From an uncultured Phocaeicola sp. (GTDB lineage: Bacteria; Bacteroidota; Bacteroidia; Bacteroidales; Bacteroidaceae), in NCBI GenBank assembly GCA_958434805.1, contig CAUBDX010000005.1:1-64000 (forward strand): a stretch of 64,000 nt of DNA, written 5' to 3'. The position numbers and the translations under genes were made by a program. This document shows, in pieces, positions 45,272-54,296 of this stretch. The stretch's first letter is position 1, and each line of letters begins with the position of its first letter. A model generated the notes under the pieces. That model saw only the letters and a list, made by a program, of their open reading frames with translations. It was not told where the DNA came from and ran no database searches.

Positions 45272-46798
45272 TTATTCAAATGAAGGCAAAGTCACAGAGA
45301 AATGAGGATTCGGAGTATGCTGTGTTCTGATAATCTCTTTCATTTGTTTCACAATATCCGGATGTCCGGCAGCGATATCATGGTCTTCATGAATATCTGT
45401 AGCAAGATTGTAAAGGAAAGGAGTCCCTTTTTTCACTACCATCTTCCAGTCTCCCATACGTACACCAATCTGATCGGTTTCATCAAATTCCCAATACAAG
45501 AAATCATGTTTCTTCTGTCCTTCCTGCCCTAACAAAGTCGGAGCAAAAGAAATACCATCAAAATAATCCACATCTTTTTTCTTGTTAGTGTACTTCTTTA
45601 CATAATTCTTCACACCTGCCAAGTCACAAAATGTAGGCATCAAGTCATAGAAAGCCAACTGATGATCATTGACCGTTCCTTCGGGTACTTTGCCCGGCCA
45701 ACGTACAATGAACGGAATACGGATACCTCCCTCATAACATTGACGTTTCAATCCACGAAGTTTGCCGTCACGACCAAAAAAGGTAGGATCAGCTCCTCCT
45801 TCTTCATGAGGGCCGTTATCACTGGTAAAAATCACAATGGTATTTTCGTCCAGTCCTTTCTCCTTTAATTTGTTCAAAACTTCTCCTACATAATAATCCA
45901 AGCGAGTAATCATGCCGGCAAACTGCGCATGGGTGTGTACCGACGGATTATATCTTGATCCTTCCTGTCCACCCCAAGTTTTATCTTCAAAAAACTTCTT
46001 TTGATAACCTGTCAGAATAGAATCTTCGGGCTGCGCCAGCTCTGCATGAGGAAGCGTATAAGTAAAAATACCAAAGAAAGGTTGCTTGCCATCCTGTTTA
46101 TCCAACCATTTCATTGCTTCTTCATGGATCATATCCGCAGAATATTGCGGACGTTTGAAATAGTCCTTACCAAACATAGGATAGTTGATATTCTCATCCA
46201 TCACTACACGAACCACTGCCGTATCACCAGCCGATTTACTATACCGGTTCAGGAAATTCGGATAATATAAATGAGCCTGAAACTGACAGATATAACCATA
46301 ATATTCATCAATACCCCGTTTGTCCGGCGTAGACACAGATCCCTCATAGCCCCCTGCCCATTTACCAAACATACCGGTAGTATAACCGTTATCTTTCATT
46401 ATTTCAGGTATAATCACATGACCGGGATCGTATGGATGTTGCCCCACCACGGCATATTCCTTATTATTTCCATACATCACAACAGGGGCATCGCGCCAGT
46501 ACTCCTTGTTCCCACGTACTTCACAATGTCCGGAATGTTGCCCGGTCATAAATGACGCACGTGATGGAGCACTCACCGGACTACCGGCATACGCTTGTGT
46601 AAAACGCATACCTTCTTTAGCCATATTATCAATATTCGGTGTACTGATGTAGGGCTGACCGTAACACCCTAAATCACCATACCCCATATCATCACACATT
46701 ATATAAATGATATTCGGTTTAGGGGTTTTCTGGGCATAAGCACCTAATAAAGGAAATGCCAGCCCACTGGTTAAAAGAAAGAGGTTTCGATTTTTCAT
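45272..46798 (-). CDS. Exported sulfatase, Ser-type
   Basis: A 508-residue enzyme with a signal peptide ('MKNRNLFLLTSGLAFPLLGA'). The formylglycine-precursor motif is S76-A-P-S-R in 'AGSPVSAPSRASFMTG', the Ser form that needs the radical SAM maturase anSME. Metal-site motif 'NIIYIMCDDMGYGDLGCYGQ' and 'TIVIFTSDNGPHEEGG' are present. Acts on a sulfated glycan, probably host mucin or glycosaminoglycan, but this is inferred. Start ATG 46798 places the signal at the N-terminus. It lies 123 bp after the SusD gene and ends the operon. Confidence 0.92.
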   Translation of the reverse strand: MKNRNLFLLTSGLAFPLLGAYAQKTPKPNIIYIMCDDMGYGDLGCYGQPYISTPNIDNMAKEGMRFTQAYAGSPVSAPSRASFMTGQHSGHCEVRGNKEYWRDAPVVMYGNNKEYAVVGQHPYDPGHVIIPEIMKDNGYTTGMFGKWAGGYEGSVSTPDKRGIDEYYGYICQFQAHLYYPNFLNRYSKSAGDTAVVRVVMDENINYPMFGKDYFKRPQYSADMIHEEAMKWLDKQDGKQPFFGIFTYTLPHAELAQPEDSILTGYQKKFFEDKTWGGQEGSRYNPSVHTHAQFAGMITRLDYYVGEVLNKLKEKGLDENTIVIFTSDNGPHEEGGADPTFFGRDGKLRGLKRQCYEGGIRIPFIVRWPGKVPEGTVNDHQLAFYDLMPTFCDLAGVKNYVKKYTNKKKDVDYFDGISFAPTLLGQEGQKKHDFLYWEFDETDQIGVRMGDWKMVVKKGTPFLYNLATDIHEDHDIAAGHPDIVKQMKEIIRTQHTPNPHFSVTLPSFE

Positions 46799-46921
46799 TA
46801 TACAGTTTATTGAATTAGTTTTTCTTTGAGCAAGATATGGAAAATATTCCAATTGATGAAATAATAAAGTCGCCTCAAATAAAAATTATATAAAGACGAC
46901 TTTATATTAACATTTACCTAT

Positions 46922-48841
46922 TTACCAACCTGGATTCTGTTCCAAAGCAGGATTCAACAATATTTCAGTTGTCGGAACCTGATATAAATAATATTTCTCC
47001 AACCATCCTTTGCCCTCTTTCAATGGGTCATTGAACAAATACAGATATCCCTCTTTCATTGTCCCTGTTGCTCCATCCGAATAGCCTGTCTCCGTGTTAT
47101 ACAAAGTATATCCCGCCGCTGCCGCCTTTTCTTTTGAAAGCCATAATCCTGTTGCAGTCTTATTCAAGAACCAAGGTGCCATTCTCCAACGTCTGATATC
47201 ATAGAAACCAAAACCTTCTCCCATCAGCTCAATAATTCTTTCACGACGTATCTCCCATAATACAGGATCCACCAAAATGCCATTATCATTGCCTTTAGGG
47301 TAGTATTTGCCACGATTAGGATCAAAACTATCATTAATATCAGCAACAACCATTTGAGCAACTCCAGCACGGTCACGCAATTTATTAATAGTAATATCAG
47401 CAACCGGTTGATTGAACTGCCCTGCTTCAAACATGGCTTCGGCATAATTCAATAAAACCTCTTCTATCTTAAAAATAGGCTTGTCGGCTGTGTTTTGTGC
47501 ACCGTTATTAAAACTCTTTTCCCACTGGCTCCAATTCTTCCAGACATAATAGCCCGATCGGCATGTAACAAACGCCCCTGTTCCCAATCGAGGAATTTCA
47601 GGAACCAACGAAGCACTCCAGTTCTGACCGGGCAAACGTTTCATGCCTGTACCCGGATTAGAACATGATTCATTAGGTTTCATAATATCAATATATTCAC
47701 GATCGGCAGGATCATCTGTATATGACCAAGTAGGATAGTCTCCTTTACCCGCTTTTACTTTGTAAGGAGGGATTACGGTATGATACAAGCGGGGGTCTCT
47801 ATCACGGAATGTGGCATACATATCCTTGTCACCATGATAACTGGAAGCATGATTCAAAATAGGTTTACCGTTTTTCATCAAATATAGATCAACGGTCTTT
47901 TGATTCATCTCCACATAATGCGAAGAGGTATGCTCCATATAACTATAGTTACAGTTATTGATATCATCGACATATTCCTTATATAGAATCACTCCCGGAA
48001 TCCCCTTTAAACTTTCTGTTGTCCACATCTCGCCATAACCCGCAGCAGGCTGTCCGTCCGTGCCATAATATAAAGTAGGATAATCATCCATCAATAACTT
48101 GGACACACGAATACATTCCGTGAAATACTTATCATAATCTCCAAGTTCATGATATTTGCGCCACGTTCCCTCACGTAATGTAAAACGTGAAATAGCCGCA
48201 CGAATACAGTCACGATTAATGGTGTTATCACCATCCCTGCTTTGGAAATCGCCTATATTTTCTTCCGCCCATTTCAAACGGTCCAGAACTTTATCCGCCA
48301 CTTCTTTACGAGCCACCCGAGGACCATACGCCTCGGGAGATTCATCATTCAGAACGGTTTCTATCCAAGGAATATCACCAAAACGATTTATCAGTTCCAT
48401 ATACCAGTAAGAATGGAAAAAATAACCTACTGCCTTCCAATGGTTTTTCTCAACATCCGTCAGATTGGAACCATCAATGTGCGTCAGCATCATATTGATA
48501 CGACGCAAGTATCCAAAGCTCCAGCCATTTCCCGTAGCTGTGCTTGTTATCTTCTGGTAAGCATAATTATTAGAGCTGGACTCATACTTAGAATCCATAA
48601 AACCTGCATTTATATCTCCTTGATAGTGAGAATTTTGCCCTATTCCATTTACAGAGGTAGCGATATCCGTGTTTGAAAACATCTCATAACAAGGCCACAT
48701 AAATGCCAAAAAATTATCGTATGACTTAAAAACGGTTTCTTCCGTCGGATCAGTTACCGGAAGTTTATCCAAAAAACTATCGTTACATCCCGAGAGCGTA
48801 ACGCCTGCCAAGATGGCAAAACTTATAAATATCTTTTTCAT
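46922..48841 (-). CDS. SusD/RagB-family glycan-binding lipoprotein
   Basis: A 639-residue surface lipoprotein (lipobox 'GVTLSGC', C19; 'NDSFLDKLPVTDPTEETVF' next) that forms the lid on the SusC barrel. TPR-like helices and the C-terminal 'EVLLNYAEAMFEAGQ', 'INKLRDRAGV' and 'LWEIRRERIIELMGEGFGFY' are typical. It follows the SusC gene by 25 bp. Confidence 0.94.
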   Translation of the reverse strand: MKKIFISFAILAGVTLSGCNDSFLDKLPVTDPTEETVFKSYDNFLAFMWPCYEMFSNTDIATSVNGIGQNSHYQGDINAGFMDSKYESSSNNYAYQKITSTATGNGWSFGYLRRINMMLTHIDGSNLTDVEKNHWKAVGYFFHSYWYMELINRFGDIPWIETVLNDESPEAYGPRVARKEVADKVLDRLKWAEENIGDFQSRDGDNTINRDCIRAAISRFTLREGTWRKYHELGDYDKYFTECIRVSKLLMDDYPTLYYGTDGQPAAGYGEMWTTESLKGIPGVILYKEYVDDINNCNYSYMEHTSSHYVEMNQKTVDLYLMKNGKPILNHASSYHGDKDMYATFRDRDPRLYHTVIPPYKVKAGKGDYPTWSYTDDPADREYIDIMKPNESCSNPGTGMKRLPGQNWSASLVPEIPRLGTGAFVTCRSGYYVWKNWSQWEKSFNNGAQNTADKPIFKIEEVLLNYAEAMFEAGQFNQPVADITINKLRDRAGVAQMVVADINDSFDPNRGKYYPKGNDNGILVDPVLWEIRRERIIELMGEGFGFYDIRRWRMAPWFLNKTATGLWLSKEKAAAAGYTLYNTETGYSDGATGTMKEGYLYLFNDPLKEGKGWLEKYYLYQVPTTEILLNPALEQNPGW

Positions 48842-48866
48842 ATTGCTTACTCGATTAAAAGGTGAT

Positions 48867-51800
48867 TTATAATGTAAGGTTTATACCAAATGAAACTGTG
48901 CGCGATGCAGGATAGTTCCAATTCAAAGTCTCCGGATCAATTCCCTTCGGTAATGATGAAAACGTAGCCAAATTTTCAATGCTGACAAATGCTTTCAACT
49001 GCTTCAATGTCAGCTTCGACACCCATGCCTTAGGAACTGTATAGGACAGAGTTACATTTTTAATACGTAAATAAGAAGCATCTGACAGAAATTTGTCCGA
49101 TTGACGATAGTTAGAGCCTTGGTTTCCATAATTTCCATAAACACGTGGAAATTCAGCATTCGGATTGCTGCAAGTATAATCACCTGCTGCTAAATCGGCC
49201 GGTTTCCAATAATTGCTCAAATCATCATACAAAGGTACAAATTTAAAATCCGCGTATAAAGGCATATTCAATGTATTGGCAATCCAAGCGTCACGTTTAC
49301 CTGTTCCCTGCAAGAAGATATTCAAATCAAAACCTCCATAACTAGCCCCCAAATTGATACCATATAGATAACGAGGCATATTGTTCCCGATAACTTTACG
49401 GTCTCCCGGATTGTCCACTGTGTTATTACCGGAAGTAATGATATTTTCTTTCCCTTCTTCATCTCTCAAGTTTTTAAACTTCAAATCACCCGGCCGCGGT
49501 GAATATCCCTCCAAAGCGGTAATTCCATCCTTTAATATCCAAGACGAGGTGCTTTCAAAATCATCAACTGTATAAAATCCATTAGCTTCATAACCCCAGA
49601 TTTCTCCAATTTCCTTTCCTTCATAATAATTCCAAAAAGTATTTCCGTTGCTCAATGTGCTCGTTAGTATTTTTGACTCATTGGAATTATATTTCATTAT
49701 TTTAGATTTACTGTCTGACAAGTTGAAACCAACACGATAACTTACTTTACCAATCTGATCTCTCCAGTTCAAATTTAGTTCCCAGCCAGTAGTACGCATG
49801 TCGGCCGTATTCTGATATGGGGCGCTCGCACCCACCACTCCCGGTAACTGCATACCTGGAGCAAGCATACCTTTAGTATCCCGTTGATACCAATCAAATG
49901 TACCATTCAAACGATTGTTCAGCAAAGATATATCCAATCCGAAATCCAGTGTTCCCACTTTTTCCCATGTAAAGCTGTTGCTGACCAACGCTGGTAATGA
50001 ACTAATGGCGGTTACAAAATCACTACCTGATAACCATCCGTTATACTTATTATTCAATTCCATAGTCGGAGTATAGGAATAAGAGGGAACATTCTGATTA
50101 CCAATCTCACCATAAGATGCACGTATTTTCAATCCTCCCAGCCAATCGCGTGTAGCTTCCATGAATTTTTCCTGTGCAATCTGCCAGCCCACAGAAACAG
50201 AAGGGAAGAAACCAAACCGGTTTTCTTTGGGAAATTTAGAAGAACCGTCATAACGTCCATTCACTTCTAAAAGATATTTGTCTCTATAATTATAATTCAC
50301 ACGAAAGAAACCACCACGCACGGCAAATTCATCATAAGAGTCATTGACCTTGATGGTAGAAGTTCCTGATCCCATAGCAGGAATATCTGTAATAGCCTGT
50401 CCATAAGAGTAGGCATCTAAAGTTTCTTTATATTTCGATTCCTGATTGAAACCAGCCATAACCTTAAAACGATGATCGCCTAAAGAAAAATCATACGTCC
50501 CATACAGGTTGAAAGCATTATAGTCTGTATATTGCTTGTACTTACGCAGATAATCATTGGTCGGAGTTACATCTTTACCTCCTTGTATAGTAGTATAGGG
50601 CACACTTCCGGTATACCAATGATAATCATATATATTTTTATCAAATGTATATTCAAATGCAATCTCCAACCCTTTCAGAGGCTTCAAAATAGATTTAAAA
50701 AAAATACGCGGATTGTCATTAATCGTTTTTGAAGGATTTGACCATTCTACCTGATTCCTCGGAGTAAAATAGGGTAGTCCTTCTCCACCCAAATCATCCG
50801 CTCCCTCCGGACACACTCCTTCGGGATAAAAAGATGCCAGACGAGTGGAATAAATACCACCCAAAGCTGATGCCGGCAAAGTCTTTTTACTATGTGCATA
50901 GCTTAGTGTAGCTTCTTGTGTGAACCAAGATGTAATATCTGCGGAAACAAAACTGCTTACATTCATTCTGTCATATTTATCTTTATTAGTCACTAGAATA
51001 CCATCATTCGATAAATAACCAGCGGATAATCTATATCTCAATTTATCCGTACCGCCGGTAGCAGAAATATTATGAGTCATCTGAAAACTGGTTTCGAGCA
51101 TATTCTTCACCAAGTCCTTTTCATTCATATAATAAAGTGACCCATCCGTATCCTTATAAATACCATCCCCCATAGTCTGCAATGAAGAAGGATCTTGTTG
51201 ATATTGCTTCAACAACTCCATCCATCTACTTACACTAGGAGCCCCGGGAGTCCAAAACTGATCACCGGCAGCATCCGAGTAAGCTTGCAGATAATCCATT
51301 AGCGGAGCTTGTTTGGGAAGGTTTATAGCATTCGAAAAGGCAAAATTATTATTATAATTCAATTGAAAACTAGTACCACCTTTAGGACGTTTGGTAGTAA
51401 TCAGAATAACACCACCTGCTGCACGCGCACCATAAATAGCTGCCGAAGCAGCATCTTTCAAAACAGTTACCGTCTCAATATCTTCAGGATTAATCATATC
51501 AATATCACCTTCCACATTATCAATCAGTACCAACGGTTCAATGGTATTACCATACGAACCATCATCGTTCTTTATACCGACAGAATAAGCTCCGCGAACC
51601 TGAAATTTCTTCCCTTGTCCTGGATCATTACCATTACTTGAAACAAGTAATCCCGGCACGGTTCCTTGCAACGCCTCAGCGGCATTAACCAGCGGACGGT
51701 CACCAATCACTTCATCCATTTTGACCGAGGCAACGGCTCCTGTCAGGTTTGCCTTTTTCTGTGAGCCGTAGCCCACTACCACCACTTCGTCTAAAGTTTC

Positions 51801-52382
51801 AGTGTCCTCACGCAATACCACCTGAATGGTTTTTGTATCATGCACGGCTATTTCTTGAGACTTATAACCAATATAACTTATTTGTAACTTCACAGGAAAT
51901 TCAGGAACTTCTAAAGAAAATTTTCCATCAAAATCCGTGATACACCCGTTAGTAGTCCCCATTACCACAACAGAAGCACCGATAATCGGTTCCTTTGCCA
52001 CATCCATTACTAATCCGGTAATTGTATTCTGTCTTGCTTGCTGAGGCTTATAAACAGAAATATGTTCCCCTTCCACTTTATAGCAGATATTTCTCCCTGC
52101 AAACAACATCTCAAGCACTTCTTCCACACTTTTATTTCTGACATCAATAGACACTTTCTCATTCATATTGATATCATTATTGCGAACAAGGAAAGAGTAA
52201 CCGGTCTGCTTTTCAATCTCATGAAAAACCCGGCTCAAAGCTACTGAATGCTGTTGCATAGAAAACCTTGCCTCCTGAATAGGCAATGCGGCCATAGCGA
52301 CGTTCCCCCATAGTAAAAATGAAACGACCCATACAAGAGAGAACCAATGTTCCCTACGAACTTTACAAAAGTTTTTTTTCAT
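48867..52382 (-). CDS. SusC/RagA TonB-dependent transporter with STN signalling domain
   Basis: A 1171-residue outer-membrane barrel. Order: signal peptide (to about 31), STN domain about 40-105 ('IEKQTGYSFLVRNNDINMNE'), carboxypeptidase-regulatory-like domain about 115-195, TonB box-adjacent 'DEVVVVGYGSQKKANLTGAV', plug 'GDRPLVNAAEALQGTVPGLL' and barrel ending 'TVSFGINLTL'. The STN domain talks to a FecR anti-sigma factor when substrate binds, and the FecR gene is just upstream. It imports glycan oligomers captured by the SusD partner. Confidence 0.95.
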   Translation of the reverse strand: MKKNFCKVRREHWFSLVWVVSFLLWGNVAMAALPIQEARFSMQQHSVALSRVFHEIEKQTGYSFLVRNNDINMNEKVSIDVRNKSVEEVLEMLFAGRNICYKVEGEHISVYKPQQARQNTITGLVMDVAKEPIIGASVVVMGTTNGCITDFDGKFSLEVPEFPVKLQISYIGYKSQEIAVHDTKTIQVVLREDTETLDEVVVVGYGSQKKANLTGAVASVKMDEVIGDRPLVNAAEALQGTVPGLLVSSNGNDPGQGKKFQVRGAYSVGIKNDDGSYGNTIEPLVLIDNVEGDIDMINPEDIETVTVLKDAASAAIYGARAAGGVILITTKRPKGGTSFQLNYNNNFAFSNAINLPKQAPLMDYLQAYSDAAGDQFWTPGAPSVSRWMELLKQYQQDPSSLQTMGDGIYKDTDGSLYYMNEKDLVKNMLETSFQMTHNISATGGTDKLRYRLSAGYLSNDGILVTNKDKYDRMNVSSFVSADITSWFTQEATLSYAHSKKTLPASALGGIYSTRLASFYPEGVCPEGADDLGGEGLPYFTPRNQVEWSNPSKTINDNPRIFFKSILKPLKGLEIAFEYTFDKNIYDYHWYTGSVPYTTIQGGKDVTPTNDYLRKYKQYTDYNAFNLYGTYDFSLGDHRFKVMAGFNQESKYKETLDAYSYGQAITDIPAMGSGTSTIKVNDSYDEFAVRGGFFRVNYNYRDKYLLEVNGRYDGSSKFPKENRFGFFPSVSVGWQIAQEKFMEATRDWLGGLKIRASYGEIGNQNVPSYSYTPTMELNNKYNGWLSGSDFVTAISSLPALVSNSFTWEKVGTLDFGLDISLLNNRLNGTFDWYQRDTKGMLAPGMQLPGVVGASAPYQNTADMRTTGWELNLNWRDQIGKVSYRVGFNLSDSKSKIMKYNSNESKILTSTLSNGNTFWNYYEGKEIGEIWGYEANGFYTVDDFESTSSWILKDGITALEGYSPRPGDLKFKNLRDEEGKENIITSGNNTVDNPGDRKVIGNNMPRYLYGINLGASYGGFDLNIFLQGTGKRDAWIANTLNMPLYADFKFVPLYDDLSNYWKPADLAAGDYTCSNPNAEFPRVYGNYGNQGSNYRQSDKFLSDASYLRIKNVTLSYTVPKAWVSKLTLKQLKAFVSIENLATFSSLPKGIDPETLNWNYPASRTVSFGINLTL

Positions 52383-52434
52383 ACTTAGAATTTTTAGTTA
52401 ACAATTATTTAGGCATGTACTTCTTATTTATCCG

Positions 52435-53445
52435 TCAACGGTCTGTAACGACTATTGTTTTTCCTTTCTTTCTCCACATAAACTTATTATCCACATCCAG
52501 ATAAGAAAGGATTTCATCCAAGGTCAGATTCGCATCTATACTTCCTGAAAAATATTCAGTATAGACTTTCCGGGACTGCACAAGTATCTGTACGTCATAT
52601 TTTTTTTCGATTGATTTCAAAATATCAAATAACTTTTCATTGACAAATACCAATCTTCCTGTAGTCCAAGCTGCTTGAGAAGAAGCATCTATCTTCCTCA
52701 TAAACAAAGCCTTATCATCCTTATTAAAAACAGCCTGTTCATCAGGGGAAAGCAGTATATTCTTTTTAGCATCTGAAGTAGTATAAACATTCACACTACC
52801 CTCTACAAGACTCACTTTTATTTCTGCATCATCAGGATAAGAAGCTACATTAAATGTCGTACCCAGCACTTGTATATTCAGTTCCCCCGTATGGACGATA
52901 AAAGGTTTGCGCACATTCCTGGCAACTTTGAAATAAGCCTCGCCCGAAAGAAAAACTTCCCGGTCAGCCTGATGCCGCAACAAAGCATCATATTTTAAAA
53001 CCGTTCCCCCATTCAGAAAAACAATGGTACTATCGGGTAATAGTAATTTTGAACTGGCTCCCTGGGGAATTTCAATCTGACAATAGGAGGGAGCAAGAAC
53101 CTCTTGACCAGACGAATGATATAAATAAAAGCACGTTATGCTGCAACCAATCAGCAAAGCCCATACAGCCACACTTCCCCAAACACTTATTTTGCGGAAA
53201 AATGAATGTTTACGGGAAGAATGAAAATTTAAAGTATCACGCAATTGTTCTAAATTCCGCTCTTTCCTGCGTGCAAACCAAGAAGAGGATGCCAATGCAT
53301 AAGAACGGGCTATTTCACGATATTTTTCGCGACAAACATTCTCTCTTTTCAGTAATATAGTTAGTTTCTGCATATCTTCAGACGAGATTTCGCCTTTCAG
53401 ATAATCCAGCATTATTTGTTCAAATTCATCTATTTGGCTGTTCAT
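52435..53445 (-). CDS. FecR-family anti-sigma factor
   Basis: A 336-residue inner-membrane protein. The N-terminal cytoplasmic part binds sigma ('FEQIMLDYLKGEISSEDMQK'), one helix at about 88-108 ('VAVWALLIGCSITCFYLYH') crosses the membrane, and the periplasmic FecR domain follows ('LPDSTIVFLNGGTVLKYDA', 'REVFLSGEAYFKVARN', 'FIVHTGELNIQVLGTTFNV'), then DUF4974-type C-terminus. It holds the sigma factor until the SusC STN domain signals. Confidence 0.93.
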   Translation of the reverse strand: MNSQIDEFEQIMLDYLKGEISSEDMQKLTILLKRENVCREKYREIARSYALASSSWFARRKERNLEQLRDTLNFHSSRKHSFFRKISVWGSVAVWALLIGCSITCFYLYHSSGQEVLAPSYCQIEIPQGASSKLLLPDSTIVFLNGGTVLKYDALLRHQADREVFLSGEAYFKVARNVRKPFIVHTGELNIQVLGTTFNVASYPDDAEIKVSLVEGSVNVYTTSDAKKNILLSPDEQAVFNKDDKALFMRKIDASSQAAWTTGRLVFVNEKLFDILKSIEKKYDVQILVQSRKVYTEYFSGSIDANLTLDEILSYLDVDNKFMWRKKGKTIVVTDR

Positions 53446-53530
53446 TTTATATCTTTGGAATTATCTATAGATAATACACAGGCAACAGACAAAACATTTA
53501 AGCCAAAAACAGATTTTTTTCATTCTTTTT

Positions 53531-54118
53531 TTAGAAAAGAAAAAATAATAGAATCCCCACTCTAGATCCCACCTTTTCTCTTATTTTATCCATGGCATTT
53601 TTTACATGTACTCTGACTGTATTGACTGAAATATTATTTTTATCTGCAATCTCTTGAGGAGTCAAATTGGAATAAAGATATTGCTCAAAAATGAACCTGC
53701 ATTTATCAGGCAAGGAAGACACTATATTTTGGACTGATTTTTCCAAATCAGCTAATTCCATTTCTTGCAAAGGCGAACACTCAGAAGTACAAAATTCTTC
53801 TTGATACTCAAGTAATGCTTCACGGTATTCATCTATAATTCTTTCACGACTGTGAAGCGAACGGAGGTAATTCAAACACCCGTTCTGAATAGCACGTATC
53901 AAATAAGCATGAATAGGAAAAGATAACTCACCACGCCTATACCATATTTTAGCAAAAGTCTCATTAACTATATCTTGCGCTTCCACAGGGTTAAAGATAT
54001 AAGAATTAGCACAAGCACAGAGATAGACAAAATAGCTATTATATAAAACCTCAAAAGCTTTTTCTTCTCCTTTGTTTATTCTTTCAATCAAATCTTTATC
54101 TACTATACTTGCATCCAT
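53531..54118 (-). CDS. ECF RNA polymerase sigma-70 factor
   Basis: A 195-residue sigma factor. Region 2: 'EEKAFEVLYNSYFVYLCACA' and 'AQDIVNETFAKIWYRRGEL'; region 4: 'SLPDKCRFIFEQYLYSNLTP' and the helix-turn-helix 'EIADKNNISVNTVRVHVKNA'. It controls the SusC operon on the same strand with FecR. 85 bp upstream of fecR; promoter box at 54142-54149. Confidence 0.94.
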   Translation of the reverse strand: MDASIVDKDLIERINKGEEKAFEVLYNSYFVYLCACANSYIFNPVEAQDIVNETFAKIWYRRGELSFPIHAYLIRAIQNGCLNYLRSLHSRERIIDEYREALLEYQEEFCTSECSPLQEMELADLEKSVQNIVSSLPDKCRFIFEQYLYSNLTPQEIADKNNISVNTVRVHVKNAMDKIREKVGSRVGILLFFLF

Positions 54119-54141
54119 CTTTATTAAGACTATTAATATTG

Positions 54142-54149
54142 CAAATATA
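54142..54149 (-). promoter_or_regulatory. Sigma gene promoter -7 box
   Basis: TATATTTG on the minus strand, 24 bp upstream of the ATG. Confidence 0.55.
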
Positions 54150-54259
54150 GCATTTCTTAAAAATATTATGCCAATAAAACTATTTCTTATTAAAAAACTC
54201 TAGTAATAATCAACTGAAAAAAGAAATAAGTTCCAGCTCATAATCTAAATAATAATACC

Positions 54260-54267
54260 TAACTTTG
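54260..54267 (+). promoter_or_regulatory. Promoter -7 box of the second tricorn-like gene
   Basis: TAACTTTG, exact consensus, 29 bp before the ATG at 54297. Confidence 0.6.
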
Positions 54268-54296
54268 TTTCCGACGAAAATCAAACCCTAAATAAA

